From contig NC_045131.1 of NCBI RefSeq assembly GCF_007655135.1, positions 25,094,001 through 25,158,000 on the forward strand: a stretch of DNA of 64,000 bases, given 5' to 3'. Below the pieces are notes generated by a model, which worked only from the letters and a program-made list of their open reading frames with translations, searched no databases and was not told the origin of the DNA. Position 1 is the stretch's first letter. Each line of letters begins with the position of its first letter. The translations under genes and the position numbers were made by a program. This stretch comes from Punica granatum. Its lineage: Eukaryota; Streptophyta; Magnoliopsida; Myrtales; Lythraceae. Positions 24,682 through 34,865 of this stretch are shown here, piece after piece.

Positions 24682-26178
24682 ATGGATCGCTCGCATCCCT
24701 GTCTTAGGCTCGATGTCATCATCATGCCATCTGCGGACATTACTCGCCTTTGGAATACATTCCGCCCAGTTGACCGTGCATTCCTCCGGCTCATCATAGG
24801 AGACTTGCCATTACTCGCTGATTCCCCCATTGACTGGACCCTACTCAGAACTGCTATTAGTTTTTGGGACACTCAGCGGGCCGTATTCAGTTTTCAGGGG
24901 TCAGAGCTAGCTCCCACAGTAGAGGAGTACGCGGCACTCATTCAGCGACCCATGCCGACCCTCGACATCGTGGCGCCCAACCAGTTCGCCACGATACAGA
25001 GTAGACTCGCCATCCTCTTAGATCTCCGCGACGAAGAAATTCGTCTTGAGCTTCAGCATGGAGGGGAGCATAGCGTTAGGACCGCATGGCTCATAGACTT
25101 CATACATGTTCGTTCTCTCAATGCCAGGGGAGAATCGTACCAGCGTGACGCCTGTCACGGGTTCCTCTTGCTCATCTTTGGGACCATCCTATTCCCCCAC
25201 TCGTCGAACCTCATAGACGGGGCACTTGCCCAAGTCATCCTCCAAGTGGTAGGAGGCCGTAGCTATGTAGAAGCCGTCTTGGCTGAGACCATTCGGTCTC
25301 TTGACTATGTACGAGAGGTTCGACGTGGTAGAATGAGAGGAGCTCCGCATCTTCTTCAGATTTGGCTCCTCGCACACATCAGGCCGTTCTGCTCATCACA
25401 TCCCTTTTCCTACATCACTGACGAGCGTTCGCTCATCGCTCGCCTACTTCAAGTGTTTCGGCCCTCCGATCGCGACTACACCGATTGGATCCAGTTCTTC
25501 AAGAGACTCACCCCGGCACAGTTTTTGTGGGCTGCTCGCTGGAATCCCGGTGGACCCATGACCATTGGATGCCCTTCAGTCATAGGACTTCCTCTGATCA
25601 GTCACTTAGGGAGCACACTTGTTTTCCCAGCCCGAGTCATCAGACAACTTGGCGGCTTACAGGATATTCCTAGAGAGGCAGATCGCACTCCACACCGCTT
25701 CATGTGGACGGATATTATAACTTTACTTCCAGATAGGGTTCTGCGGATTAGAGAAGTTCAACGTTTATGGAACACGCGCACCGTTCAAGAGCTCTATTTC
25801 CCGGAGCACCCTACCGACGACGAACGAGCTTTCTCAGCTACCGTAGCATATGTGGCGCAATTCCATCCACAGGGACTCACACCCGTTCGTCGACGACATT
25901 TGCCGCGGATTCCTCACGCACCGCATGCAGACATTCCAGACGCGGAGAGCTCAGTCCAAGGAGTCATGCGCACAGAATTGCAGTCCATCAGAGAAGAGCG
26001 AGATCGACTCCGTTGTGAGCTTGTGGATATTCGCGCAGAACTCACTGATCACAGAGAGCTTCAGAGCGAGTTGGCTCAGATTCGCGCACGCATAGCGAAC
26101 CAAGACAGGGAGATAGCGCGTTTGAGCGCTATGCTGGACCGAGCGCGGGCAAAAGCTCGCAAGGTCTTTCATCCTTAG
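24682..26178 (+). CDS. Element 1 ORF1, plant-mobile-domain-like protein with C-terminal coiled coil
   Basis: 498 residues, intact. Residues ~15-350 resemble the aminotransferase-like plant mobile domain found in host MAIN-type proteins and in an extra ORF upstream of gag in Ogre elements. Conserved-looking phrases are RLWNTFRPVDRAFLRLIIGD, PTVEEYAALIQRPM and LLLIFGTILFPHSSNLIDGAL. The last ~75 residues are rich in Glu, Arg and Leu with heptad spacing (MRTELQSIREERDRLRCEL), a probable coiled coil. Element 2 encodes a homologue of almost the same length, so the ORF was kept while the lineage was active. Its role in the retroelement cycle is not known. The next gene, gag-pro, begins 305 bp downstream. 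Confidence 0.85.
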   Translation: MDRSHPCLRLDVIIMPSADITRLWNTFRPVDRAFLRLIIGDLPLLADSPIDWTLLRTAISFWDTQRAVFSFQGSELAPTVEEYAALIQRPMPTLDIVAPNQFATIQSRLAILLDLRDEEIRLELQHGGEHSVRTAWLIDFIHVRSLNARGESYQRDACHGFLLLIFGTILFPHSSNLIDGALAQVILQVVGGRSYVEAVLAETIRSLDYVREVRRGRMRGAPHLLQIWLLAHIRPFCSSHPFSYITDERSLIARLLQVFRPSDRDYTDWIQFFKRLTPAQFLWAARWNPGGPMTIGCPSVIGLPLISHLGSTLVFPARVIRQLGGLQDIPREADRTPHRFMWTDIITLLPDRVLRIREVQRLWNTRTVQELYFPEHPTDDERAFSATVAYVAQFHPQGLTPVRRRHLPRIPHAPHADIPDAESSVQGVMRTELQSIREERDRLRCELVDIRAELTDHRELQSELAQIRARIANQDREIARLSAMLDRARAKARKVFHP

Positions 26179-26483
26179 GTTTAGTTTGTTAACGCTTTTG
26201 CCCCGCACCGGACCCACGCAGCGTTCACTCAGCTACGGGTTGTAATAGTTGGCGGTTTAATGTTTATGTTTCCTTTTCAAACAGACTGTCTTTATAAATT
26301 ATAGAATATGAATCAAACTGATGTAATGGCATTAGTATTTTCAAACTTATGCACCTCATGCATTCATATACTGTCATTTATATTTTGAAGATAGTCAAAG
26401 CACTATAAGTACACTCATACACTTACGCATACAGGTACTAACAACTGGCGTCCCATCGATATCCGACTCGTGCACGAGTAAGG
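26179..26483 (+). other. Spacer between ORF1 and gag-pro
   Basis: 305 bp without coding potential. It ends GAGTAAGG directly before the gag ATG. No clear promoter is seen. Gag could be reached by splicing of the leader and ORF1, but I could not define sites. Confidence 0.6.
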
Positions 26484-29400
26484 ATGGCAGAAGACCAACA
26501 ACCCGCCATTCTTGAACAGGATACTCCGCCAACGCCGATACATTCTCAAACACCACTGACGCAAGTTACATCACCTGTAATGCTCACGGACATATCTACA
26601 GCGCATTCAGGCGTCCCTATCGGACATCCTCCACCAACAGTACAGACGGCGTCCAACCTTGTGGAGTCCGCACGTTTTACTGCGTTAGAAGGAATGGTGA
26701 ACCACTTGGCGGCCAACATGGCCACCAACATGACTGAGCTCATGGCCATGCTCAGGAATCAGAATCAGGCCTCATCGAGCTTTACTCCGCCTCTGGAGCA
26801 TAGACCAATTGTCGATCCAAATCCAATGGTCACTCCAACCTTTGCTTCGGAGGCTGAAGACGCATCTTTCTCGGCAATGGCGTTTGCACCAACAGTCCAT
26901 CCGATCAATGATCCTTTACCGCCACCACCTGCTCCAACAGCAGTTCCGTTGCCACCAGCAGCTTTCTTATCCACGGACTCTACTATGCATGCGCTGCCAC
27001 CGCTAACCGTGTCAATGCATCCTCCAATCTATACTGTGCCACCACCGACAGTTCCTCCGGTCACGATCGCACAGGCTCCTGTTTCCACTGCAGACCAATT
27101 TCCTTTCCAAACTCCACAACCCCAAATAAGCTTTTCTTACCCTGCTCCACCGCCCCTAAACATTCCTCCCACTGAACCGGGCACGCCTACTCAGGCTGCC
27201 CCTCCAGCTCTACCGACAAACGTTCCTCTCGAAGCGGAGAATGAACAGGAGAGGAGAATAAAGAGAATGGAGGAAACCATTCGAGCCCTCCAAGTAGGCA
27301 ACCCCCGTTTCGATTTCAGTGACAGTGACTGGAATCTCTTTCCAGGCATGCGGCTGCCCCCTAAGATCAAAATTCCAGAGTTCAAAAGATATGATGGGAC
27401 CAGAGACCCTCGGCATCATCTCCGTCATTATCAGAGCAAAATGCTCTCATACTGGGATTATGAGGAATTCGTCATTCAGACTTTCCAAGATAGTCTTATG
27501 GGATCGGCGCTAGATTGGTTTATGACCCTGAAAGCCGGCGATGTCCCTACATGGACAGATCTTTCTCAGAAGTTCCTCGACCAGTATCGATTTTGTGCGG
27601 AAACACCTCCTACCCTTCTCGATCTCAGCATGACAGAGATGAAGGAGGGTCAAGCTTTCGAAGCATACGCAACGGAATGGAGAGGAAGAGCAGCAAAGCA
27701 CATTCCTCCAATCACTGAGCGACAACAAGTTCAGCTGTTCCACTCCACACTCAGAGGCGCGTATTACTCACATCTCCTGGCTCATACTTCCTCCTTCTCG
27801 GACTTGATCGAGGCAGGAAAGAAGCTTGACATGGGTGTTAAGTTAGGAAGAATCGAAGGCCCATCAAAGAAGAAGGATGGAGAGACGTCAAAGAAGCAGA
27901 CTGCTGGAACCTCCAGGAGAAGCAAAGACATGACTATTGGCGCCGTCAACTCCGGATATCAGGCTTCACAGCCGATTTCGGTGGACTATACTCCTGCATT
28001 ACAGACTCCCCAGGCATATGCACATCCCGTGCATTATGTGCAGCCCTACCAAACATCGCAGGCTTATTTCCCAACCCCGCCAACTGTTATCCAGTCGCAA
28101 CTTCCGCAACAGCATATTCCTGCTCAGGCTCAACAAGGTAGACCCCCGGCTTCGAGATCTCCTCAGTCGGTTCAACGTGCTCCAGCCCCCAGAACTTATC
28201 AGGACAAAGTTGCACAACCGCGTCCACGCAAGCAGTACACCACTTTACCAGCCCCTCTCTCTCACATATTCAGGCAGCTTCTTGCAGGCAACAAGATCAG
28301 AACAGAAGCGCCTGGTCCCAACTTTGACCCCGCAGTGCAGAATCAGAACTTACACTGTGAATTCCATCGGGGTGCTCCTGGTCATACCCTCGACAATTGC
28401 TGGACACTCCGGAATAAAATTCAGGAGTTGATCGACGCAAGGCAAATCTCCTTTAATGAAGTGAAGCCACCGAATGTCCGCGCAAACCCTCTCCCCGATC
28501 ATGGATCAGGTTCAGGACCTTCTATCAACATGATCAGCATCGCTTCTATCAAAGAGGAAGAAGACGCGCAGAAGACCTCAATTCCCTTTATTGTCAATTA
28601 TGCTCCGACAAATGATGCATTTACATCTGACGTCCCATTCGTTATCGAGGTTCTTGCGAAGGAGCCATACCAAGACCGTCGAGTTCCCTGGGATTATGGG
28701 AATGAGGTTGCCAACATGGAGCATGAGATGAGTGCGATGGGCATCACGCGCTCAGGACGAGTTTATCAGGGTCCAGAGTCTACAGACAAAGGGAAAGCCC
28801 CTGTTATTACATCCTCAGCCGTTCCAGAAGCCGTGCCAGTCTTTACAAAGAAGGTCACCGATCAAGAAGCGGAAGCTTTCATGAAAGTGATCAAGGCAAG
28901 TGAGTACAAAGTGGTGGAGCAAATGGGCAAGTCACCCGCCCATATCTCGCTCCTCGCGTTGCTTTTGAGCTCCGAGCCGCATCGGAATGCTTTGTTGAAA
29001 GTCCTCACCGCGGCACAAGTCCCAAAAGACACGGCACCGGATAATATCGAGCAGACTGTTAGTTCAATCTTCTCGAATCAGATATCCTTTGCAGATGATG
29101 AGCTTCCATCCGAAGGTCAGGAACACTTACGGGCATTGCACATAGTCTGTAAGTGCAACAATCACATTGTTGGTCGAGTCATGATCGACAACGGCTCTGC
29201 TCTCAACGTTTGCCCCGTCTCCACACTGAAACAGATGAACGTGGACATGAGCCGCATCCGTGCAAGCAAGACCACTGTTCGAGCCTTTGATGGCTCTAGG
29301 AGAGAAGTGAATGGAGAAATCGATCTCCTGATCGATGTGGGTCCTTGCTCATTCTCTGTCACCTTTCAGATCCTCGAGATACCCAATGCTTTCAGTCTCT

Positions 29401-30104
29401 TGCTCGGGAGACCATGGATTCACGCCGCCGGCGCTGTTCCTTCGTCGCTGCACCAGAAACTGAAGTTCTTCGTCGAAGGTAAGCTTATCACTGTCAACGG
29501 TGAGGAAGACTACGCAGTCTACAAGGAGACAGCCGTTCCTTACATCAGCATTGGAGAAGATCAGAATCTTCCCTTTCACTCTTTCGACACGATTTCCGTA
29601 ATCCGAGACTACGGAAAAGTCGGTCCATCACGAACCGATCGTATGATTGGAAAGGTTCTGTTGAAGAACGATTACGTCCCCGGAACTGGACTTGGGGCAC
29701 GTGCACAGGGAATCCTTCGACCGATTGAAATGGAGGAATACCGCAATAGGAGGGGACTTGGCTTTCGCCCCTCCTGTCATGAGATCGTGCAGTCTCGCCG
29801 TGGAAAGCATCTACACCGCCTTGCTGTACATTACGAAAAGCTCTTCAGGGGCATTCTGGTTCCACCACTCTCACAGTTTTTTGCAGCACCACCGCAGATC
29901 ATGGGAGGCACCTCCGATAGCCCAATCACTGAAACAGATGACTTCTCTTCGGATGCAGTTGAAGCGTTTTTGGCTTTGCCAGCCATATATGCCGTCACTG
30001 AGGAGACATCTTCCAGGGTTCATATCCGCCCTGTACGGGAGGATGAGGAGCTTACCAACTGGACTTCAGTTCCGCTCTACTCGGCCGTAGTTGCCGATGT
30101 GTAA
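26484..30104 (+). CDS. gag-pro: Element 1 gag-pro polyprotein
   Basis: 1206 residues from ATG 26484 to TAA 30102-30104. The N-terminal ~250 residues are Pro-, Thr- and Ala-rich and look disordered. The capsid (retrotransposon gag) domain follows at ~300-400 (RYDGTRDPRHHLRHY, DLSQKFLDQYRF). A single zinc-knuckle-like motif, CEFHRGAPGHTLDNC, is at about residue 624. The aspartic protease is near residue 900, with the active-site phrase MIDNGSAL (Asn where many proteases have Ser or Thr). A glycine-rich G-patch-like stretch, YVPGTGLGARAQG, is near residue 1065. It packages RNA and cuts the polyprotein. The final stop overlaps a splice donor: the exon can end at 30100, with GTAAGA at 30101. Splicing would then fuse this frame to pol. 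Confidence 0.93.
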   Translation: MAEDQQPAILEQDTPPTPIHSQTPLTQVTSPVMLTDISTAHSGVPIGHPPPTVQTASNLVESARFTALEGMVNHLAANMATNMTELMAMLRNQNQASSSFTPPLEHRPIVDPNPMVTPTFASEAEDASFSAMAFAPTVHPINDPLPPPPAPTAVPLPPAAFLSTDSTMHALPPLTVSMHPPIYTVPPPTVPPVTIAQAPVSTADQFPFQTPQPQISFSYPAPPPLNIPPTEPGTPTQAAPPALPTNVPLEAENEQERRIKRMEETIRALQVGNPRFDFSDSDWNLFPGMRLPPKIKIPEFKRYDGTRDPRHHLRHYQSKMLSYWDYEEFVIQTFQDSLMGSALDWFMTLKAGDVPTWTDLSQKFLDQYRFCAETPPTLLDLSMTEMKEGQAFEAYATEWRGRAAKHIPPITERQQVQLFHSTLRGAYYSHLLAHTSSFSDLIEAGKKLDMGVKLGRIEGPSKKKDGETSKKQTAGTSRRSKDMTIGAVNSGYQASQPISVDYTPALQTPQAYAHPVHYVQPYQTSQAYFPTPPTVIQSQLPQQHIPAQAQQGRPPASRSPQSVQRAPAPRTYQDKVAQPRPRKQYTTLPAPLSHIFRQLLAGNKIRTEAPGPNFDPAVQNQNLHCEFHRGAPGHTLDNCWTLRNKIQELIDARQISFNEVKPPNVRANPLPDHGSGSGPSINMISIASIKEEEDAQKTSIPFIVNYAPTNDAFTSDVPFVIEVLAKEPYQDRRVPWDYGNEVANMEHEMSAMGITRSGRVYQGPESTDKGKAPVITSSAVPEAVPVFTKKVTDQEAEAFMKVIKASEYKVVEQMGKSPAHISLLALLLSSEPHRNALLKVLTAAQVPKDTAPDNIEQTVSSIFSNQISFADDELPSEGQEHLRALHIVCKCNNHIVGRVMIDNGSALNVCPVSTLKQMNVDMSRIRASKTTVRAFDGSRREVNGEIDLLIDVGPCSFSVTFQILEIPNAFSLLLGRPWIHAAGAVPSSLHQKLKFFVEGKLITVNGEEDYAVYKETAVPYISIGEDQNLPFHSFDTISVIRDYGKVGPSRTDRMIGKVLLKNDYVPGTGLGARAQGILRPIEMEEYRNRRGLGFRPSCHEIVQSRRGKHLHRLAVHYEKLFRGILVPPLSQFFAAPPQIMGGTSDSPITETDDFSSDAVEAFLALPAIYAVTEETSSRVHIRPVREDEELTNWTSVPLYSAVVADV

Positions 30105-30291
30105 GACGGTCTTTATATATAATGCTACCTGTGTGTCGGCAACGCCATAAGCCACACAACAGAAGAGGGGTTTTTGTTATGGCTTGTTAATAAAATCCCT
30201 ACATGCTTTTTGAATTTTTGTGTCTAGATTCTCTCTCTCATGCTTACTTCTAGCATCTTTAATTTCTAAAACAATTCGCTTTCGTGTCCAG
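30101..30291 (+). other. Ogre-type intron between gag-pro and pol
   Basis: 191 bp. Donor GATGT|GTAAGA, acceptor TTCGTGTCCAG|GC after a pyrimidine-rich tract. Removal turns the codons at the junction into Asp-Val-Leu-Gln and keeps the pol frame exactly. The gag-pro stop lies inside the donor. Ogre elements are known to carry an intron at this point. Element 2 keeps the same donor and acceptor words at 45525-45732. Confidence 0.82.
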
Positions 30292-33200
30292 GCTCCAATC
30301 GAATCCAAATCACCGATGCAACGATTCGAATTCGTCCGAAACACACCTCAGAAAGTCCCTACCCATATACTTCGGGGAAGGACTTGACGAGGACGGTCGC
30401 GTGCCCGAGATAGAAGAGAGTTTGCATCGTCTTGAAAACCATCAACTCACTTCGATCGAGCCAACCGAAGAGATCAACATAGGCACCACAGAAGAGCAAC
30501 GCACCCTAAGGATCGGGACGGATCTCGACCCCGCACAGAGAGCCCGGATGATCGATTTCTTGTCAGAGTATCAAGAGGTCTTCGCTTGGTCTTATACCGA
30601 TATGCCAGGTTTGGACCCCTCGATCGTAAAGCATTTCCTCCCACTCGACACTGAAAGATTTCCGCCCAAACGTCAACACTTACGGCGTCAACGAGCTGAT
30701 CTTCTTCTCCGCATTAAAGAGGAGGTCGTCAAACAGGTGGATGCGGGATTCTTAGAGGTATGCAATTACTCTGAATGGGTAGCTAACGTGGTGCCAGTGG
30801 AAAAGAAGAATGGGAAGGTCAGAGTCTGCATCGACTATCGAGACCTTAACAAGGCCAGTCCTAAGGATAACTTCCCGCTGCCCCATATCGACGTCTTGGT
30901 GGACAATACAGCACGCCACACACAATTCTCCTTCATGGATGGTTTCTCTGGATACAATCAGATTCAGATGGCCGAGGAGGATAAGATCAAAACGACGTTC
31001 ATCACGATGTGGGGTACGTTTTGTTACAAGGTCATGCCTTTTGGTCTCAAAAACGCTGGGGCAACCTATCAGCGGGCAATGGTCACTCTATTTCATGACA
31101 TGATGCATAAAGAGATAGAGGTTTACGTCGACGACATGATTGCAAAGTCCAAAGCAGGTGAAGATCATCTTGTCAACCTCAGGCGGCTATTTGATCGTCT
31201 CAGGAAGTACAAACTCCGACTCAACCCAACGAAATGCACTTTCGGCGTCAAGTCAGGAAAATTGCTAGGGTTTGTAGTCAGCGAAAAGGGCATCGAGGTT
31301 GATCCCGACAAAGTCAAGGCGATCATGGAATTGCCCCCTCCATCGACAGTGCGCGAAGTAAGGAGTTTCCTAGGACGGCTGAATTACATCGCACGTTTCA
31401 TTGCAAATTTAACAGACAAGTGCCAACCACTCTTCCGTTTGCTTCGCAAAAATGCAGCGGTTGAATGGGATGACGAGTGTCAGAAAGCTTTTGATACAGT
31501 CAAGGCATACCTAGTTCAGCCACCGGTGTTGGTTCCACCTTCACCGGATCGTCCTCTCATTCTGTACCTGACAGTACGCCGACAATCCATCGGATGCATG
31601 TTAGGGCAAAAGGACGATTCCTCTCATGCAGAGCGAGCAATTTATTATTTAAGCAAAAAGTTCACTGAAGGGGAGTCCAACTACCCTGAGATAGAGAAGA
31701 TGTGTTGCGCACTCGTTTGGGTCATGCAAAGGCTCCGGCAATACACTCTCTACCATACTGTTCGCCTGCTGTCAAAGACAGATCCTTTGAAGTATCTACT
31801 CAGCAGTCCGTCCTCCATGAGGAACATAGCAAAATGGCGTTGCCAACTGACGGAGTATGACATCGAATACGTATCACGCACGTCAATGAAGGGCCAAGCA
31901 ATTGCAGATCATCTAGCGGAGTTTCCGATCGAGGACGACACACCGATCAACCCTAACTTTCCAGATGAAAGGATCCTCCAAGTGAGTGATGAGGAAGAGA
32001 CTCTAGGATGGAAGATGTACTTTGACGGTGCAGTCAATTCCACTGGGTCTGGTATCGGCGCGGTGCTGATATCCCCTGAGGGGCGTCATTTCCCTGTTGC
32101 AGCGAAGATTGATTTCCCTTGCACCAACAACATAGCCGAATATGAAGCTTGTATCCTCGGTTTGCAGGCCGCAATCTACCTCAAAGTCAAGGAGTTAAAA
32201 GTGTTTGGCGATTCTATGCTCACAATCTTCCAGACGCTTAAACAATGGAAGACGAAAGATCCAAAGTTGGTGCCATATCATGAGTACCTCGAAGAGTTGA
32301 CAGAGAACTTCAAAGATATCTCATTTACGTACACCCCACGCATGAAGAACCAGTTCGCAGATGCACTTGCAACGCTCGCATCCATGGTGAGCATTACGAA
32401 GGAGAATCTCATAGAACCTCTCGAGTTTGAGATTGCTCAGGGCCCTGCCCATTGCGATGTAATTGATGCTGTTGACGGCAAACCGTGGTACGCAGACATC
32501 AAGCACTTGCTGCAAACAGGTCAATTCCCAGCGTTCACCGATCGTCATGACCGGAGGACTCTACGCCGCATTGCGGCACACTTTTTCCTGAGTGGCGAGA
32601 CTCTCTACCGCCGTTCATTCGATGCTACACTACTTCGGTGTGTCGACGAGAATGAGGCACAACGCCTCATGGAAGAAGTGCACGAAGGAAATTGCGGACC
32701 TCATATGAATGGACTCATGCTAGCAAAGAAGCTCATGCGACTCGGGTACTTCTGGTCTACCATGGAGACCGACTGCGTCAAGCATGTCAGACACTGTCAC
32801 TTGTGTCAAGTCTACGCGAATCAGATCAGAGCACCACCCAACGAGCTCCATCCAATGGCTGCTCCGTGGCCATTTTCAATGTGGGGCATGGACGTGATTG
32901 GTCCAGTCAACCCTAAAGCATCCAATGGACATTTGTTCATACTGGTAGCTATCGATTACTTCACCAAGTGGATCGAAGCTATCACCCTTGCGTCAGTCAC
33001 TGCAAAGGCCGTGGCTCGCTTCCTCAAACGCGACATCATTGCGCGATACGGGGTCCCTGCGACTCTCATCACCGACAATGCCAAGAACCTGAATAATAAG
33101 CTCATTGACGAGCTCTGTGCACAGTTCAGGATCCAACATCGTAATTCCTCTCCATATCGTCCACAAATGAATGGTGCGGTAGAGGCAGCGAATAAGAATA

Positions 33201-33733
33201 TAAAGAAAATCATCGAAAAAATGACGGTGAATTACAAGGACTGGCATGAGATGCTCCCGTTTGCACTCTTGGCATATCGGACTTCTATCCGCTCATCCAC
33301 CGGGGCAACCCCGTATTCTTTGGTCTACGGCATGGAAGCGGTTCTTCCAATCGAAGTGGAGATTCCCTCCATGAGGGTTCTTGCCGAGTCCAAACTCGAG
33401 GAAGCAGAATGGGCGAAGCAACGCTATGAACAGCTTAATCTCATCGACGAGAAGCGGCTAACTGCACTTTGCCACGGTCAGTGCTATCAGCAAAGAATGG
33501 CTCGAACATTCAACAAAAAAGTTCGTCCTCGCAAGTTCAGCCCCAGCGACCTCGTCTTGCGAAAAGTTTTACACATCGCCCCAGATTCCAGGGGCAAGTT
33601 CGCTTACAAGTACGACGGTCCATTCATCGTTAAAGAAGTCTTTGACGGAGGGGCAATCATTCTCAACGATATGGACGGAAACGAGAACGCTCTTCCGGTC
33701 AATGCTGATGCTCTTAAGAAATACTATCCGTGA
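30292..33733 (+). CDS. pol: Element 1 pol: RT, two RNase H domains and integrase
   Basis: About 1146 codons to TGA 33731-33733, with no Met needed if joined to gag-pro by splicing. Reverse transcriptase covers about 30720-31290 (DYRDLNKASPKDNFPLP, YVDDMIAKSK near 31120). The gypsy RNase H lies at about 31545-31880 (SKKFTEGESNYPEIEK). A second, archaeal-type RNase H is at 32008-32390 (YFDGAVNSTGSGIGAVL, NNIAEYEACILGL, QFADALATLAS). Integrase follows: zinc-binding His/Cys residues at 32665-32820 (CHLCQ), then the Asp, Asp, Glu triad in GMDVIGP (about 32886), ITDNAKN (about 33070) and GAVEAANK (about 33180), and a chromodomain-less C-terminus. The frame is complete and undamaged. The protein makes and inserts the element's DNA copy. 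Confidence 0.94.
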
Positions 33734-33904
33734 TGGTGTTTCTCTTATCCCACTGCGGATGTTTTCTCAAATGCACATTACATTTTATCTTTCTTTGCAT
33801 GTACAGTTCCCAACACTTTTAATTTCGTTAACTCATGTACTCCCATCTTCTGCTCTTTCCCTTTTCTCTGAATTTTTCCTGAGAGAAAAAGAATGGATTT
33901 CCCG

Positions 33905-34190
33905 CTAGGTTGAAAACCTCTTTGAGGCGGCCTAGGCAAAAATTAGGGAATGAGAGGCACGGTTTAAAATCCCGCAAAGGGGAACCGTGGCAAAAGGAGA
34001 GCATGAATCAAAATCCTCGCTAGGCTGAAAACCCGAAAAGGGCGGTCTAGGCAAAAGTTAGAGGAATCGAGAGGTGCGATCAGACCCAATACGGATGATC
34101 GTAGCAAAAGGTGAGATCTAAATGAGAGAAATGTCAAACAAAACACCCCGTTAGGTCGTCACGCGTCTTGCGACCTAGGCAAAAATTAGG
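33905..34190 (+). repeat. Five tandem stem-loops with GCAAAA tails after pol (element 1)
   Basis: Stem-loops are at 33905-33935 (CTAGG/CCTAG), 33958-33989 (CACGGTT/AACCGTG), 34020-34050 (CTAG/CTAG), 34076-34102 (CGATCA/TGATCG) and 34152-34177 (TAGGTCG/CGACCTA). The stems are unrelated in sequence but each pairs fully. The first three also have an inner stem (CCTC/GAGG or CCC/GGG). Tails alternate: the first, third and fifth have GCAAAA followed by ATTAG or GTTAG, the second and fourth have GCAAAAGG. Element 2 has the same series at 41625-41912. Function unknown; an RNA role such as stability, packaging or 3' processing is inference. Confidence 0.75.
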
Positions 34191-34865
34191 GGACCTTCGG
34201 CAGCTCGACCACGAAATGACAGCTACATTCAGCATGCAGCGGCAACAAATAGTGGTTTGACAGTCTTCGATGCAAGCAAACTCTCTTTTACTCTCAGAGC
34301 ATGAGACACGTTTCGACATACAGTCGAATCTTTGTATCCTTGATTTGGAGGATCCCAAAGAATCCCCCTATACCCTTATGCAAATTCTACAGGTCATGCC
34401 TGTTCTGTAAAAAGCCTTTCTTGTCAAATCACAAACCTAGCGGGATACGACCATCCCTTTAAATGGTCATCAAGTTCAAATCCCCAAAGCATTATTATTC
34501 AGACTTCTTTCTACATCTTCATTATGGCTGTAGAGTAGAACTGACAACTACTGTTAGCTCCCATGGTTCTATATGCAGGAACGAAGATGTGAACCTCGGA
34601 AGAAGTCTTTCTTTGATGAATGCATGTCTGCCTTATGCTAAGGACCACAACTAAAATCCAAGGAGAAGTCTTCAGGATAATACTCCATGCATTCAATCGC
34701 ATCACAATCAGTTGGCAAACAATGAAACATTCTGCCACTACATCGATTGCAACACGGACAAGCTCAGTGACGGAGGAAGCACAATGATTCCTTCCACACC
34801 TCACGCAACTCCCCAACGTTTGCATTTACTTTTTGCAATGCATCCCATGCAATTTACTTTTCTGC
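34191..34865 (+). other. Element 1 3' non-coding DNA between stem-loops and minisatellite
   Basis: About 675 bp with no domain-bearing ORF. No repeat longer than a few bases was seen until the minisatellite starts. Confidence 0.6.
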
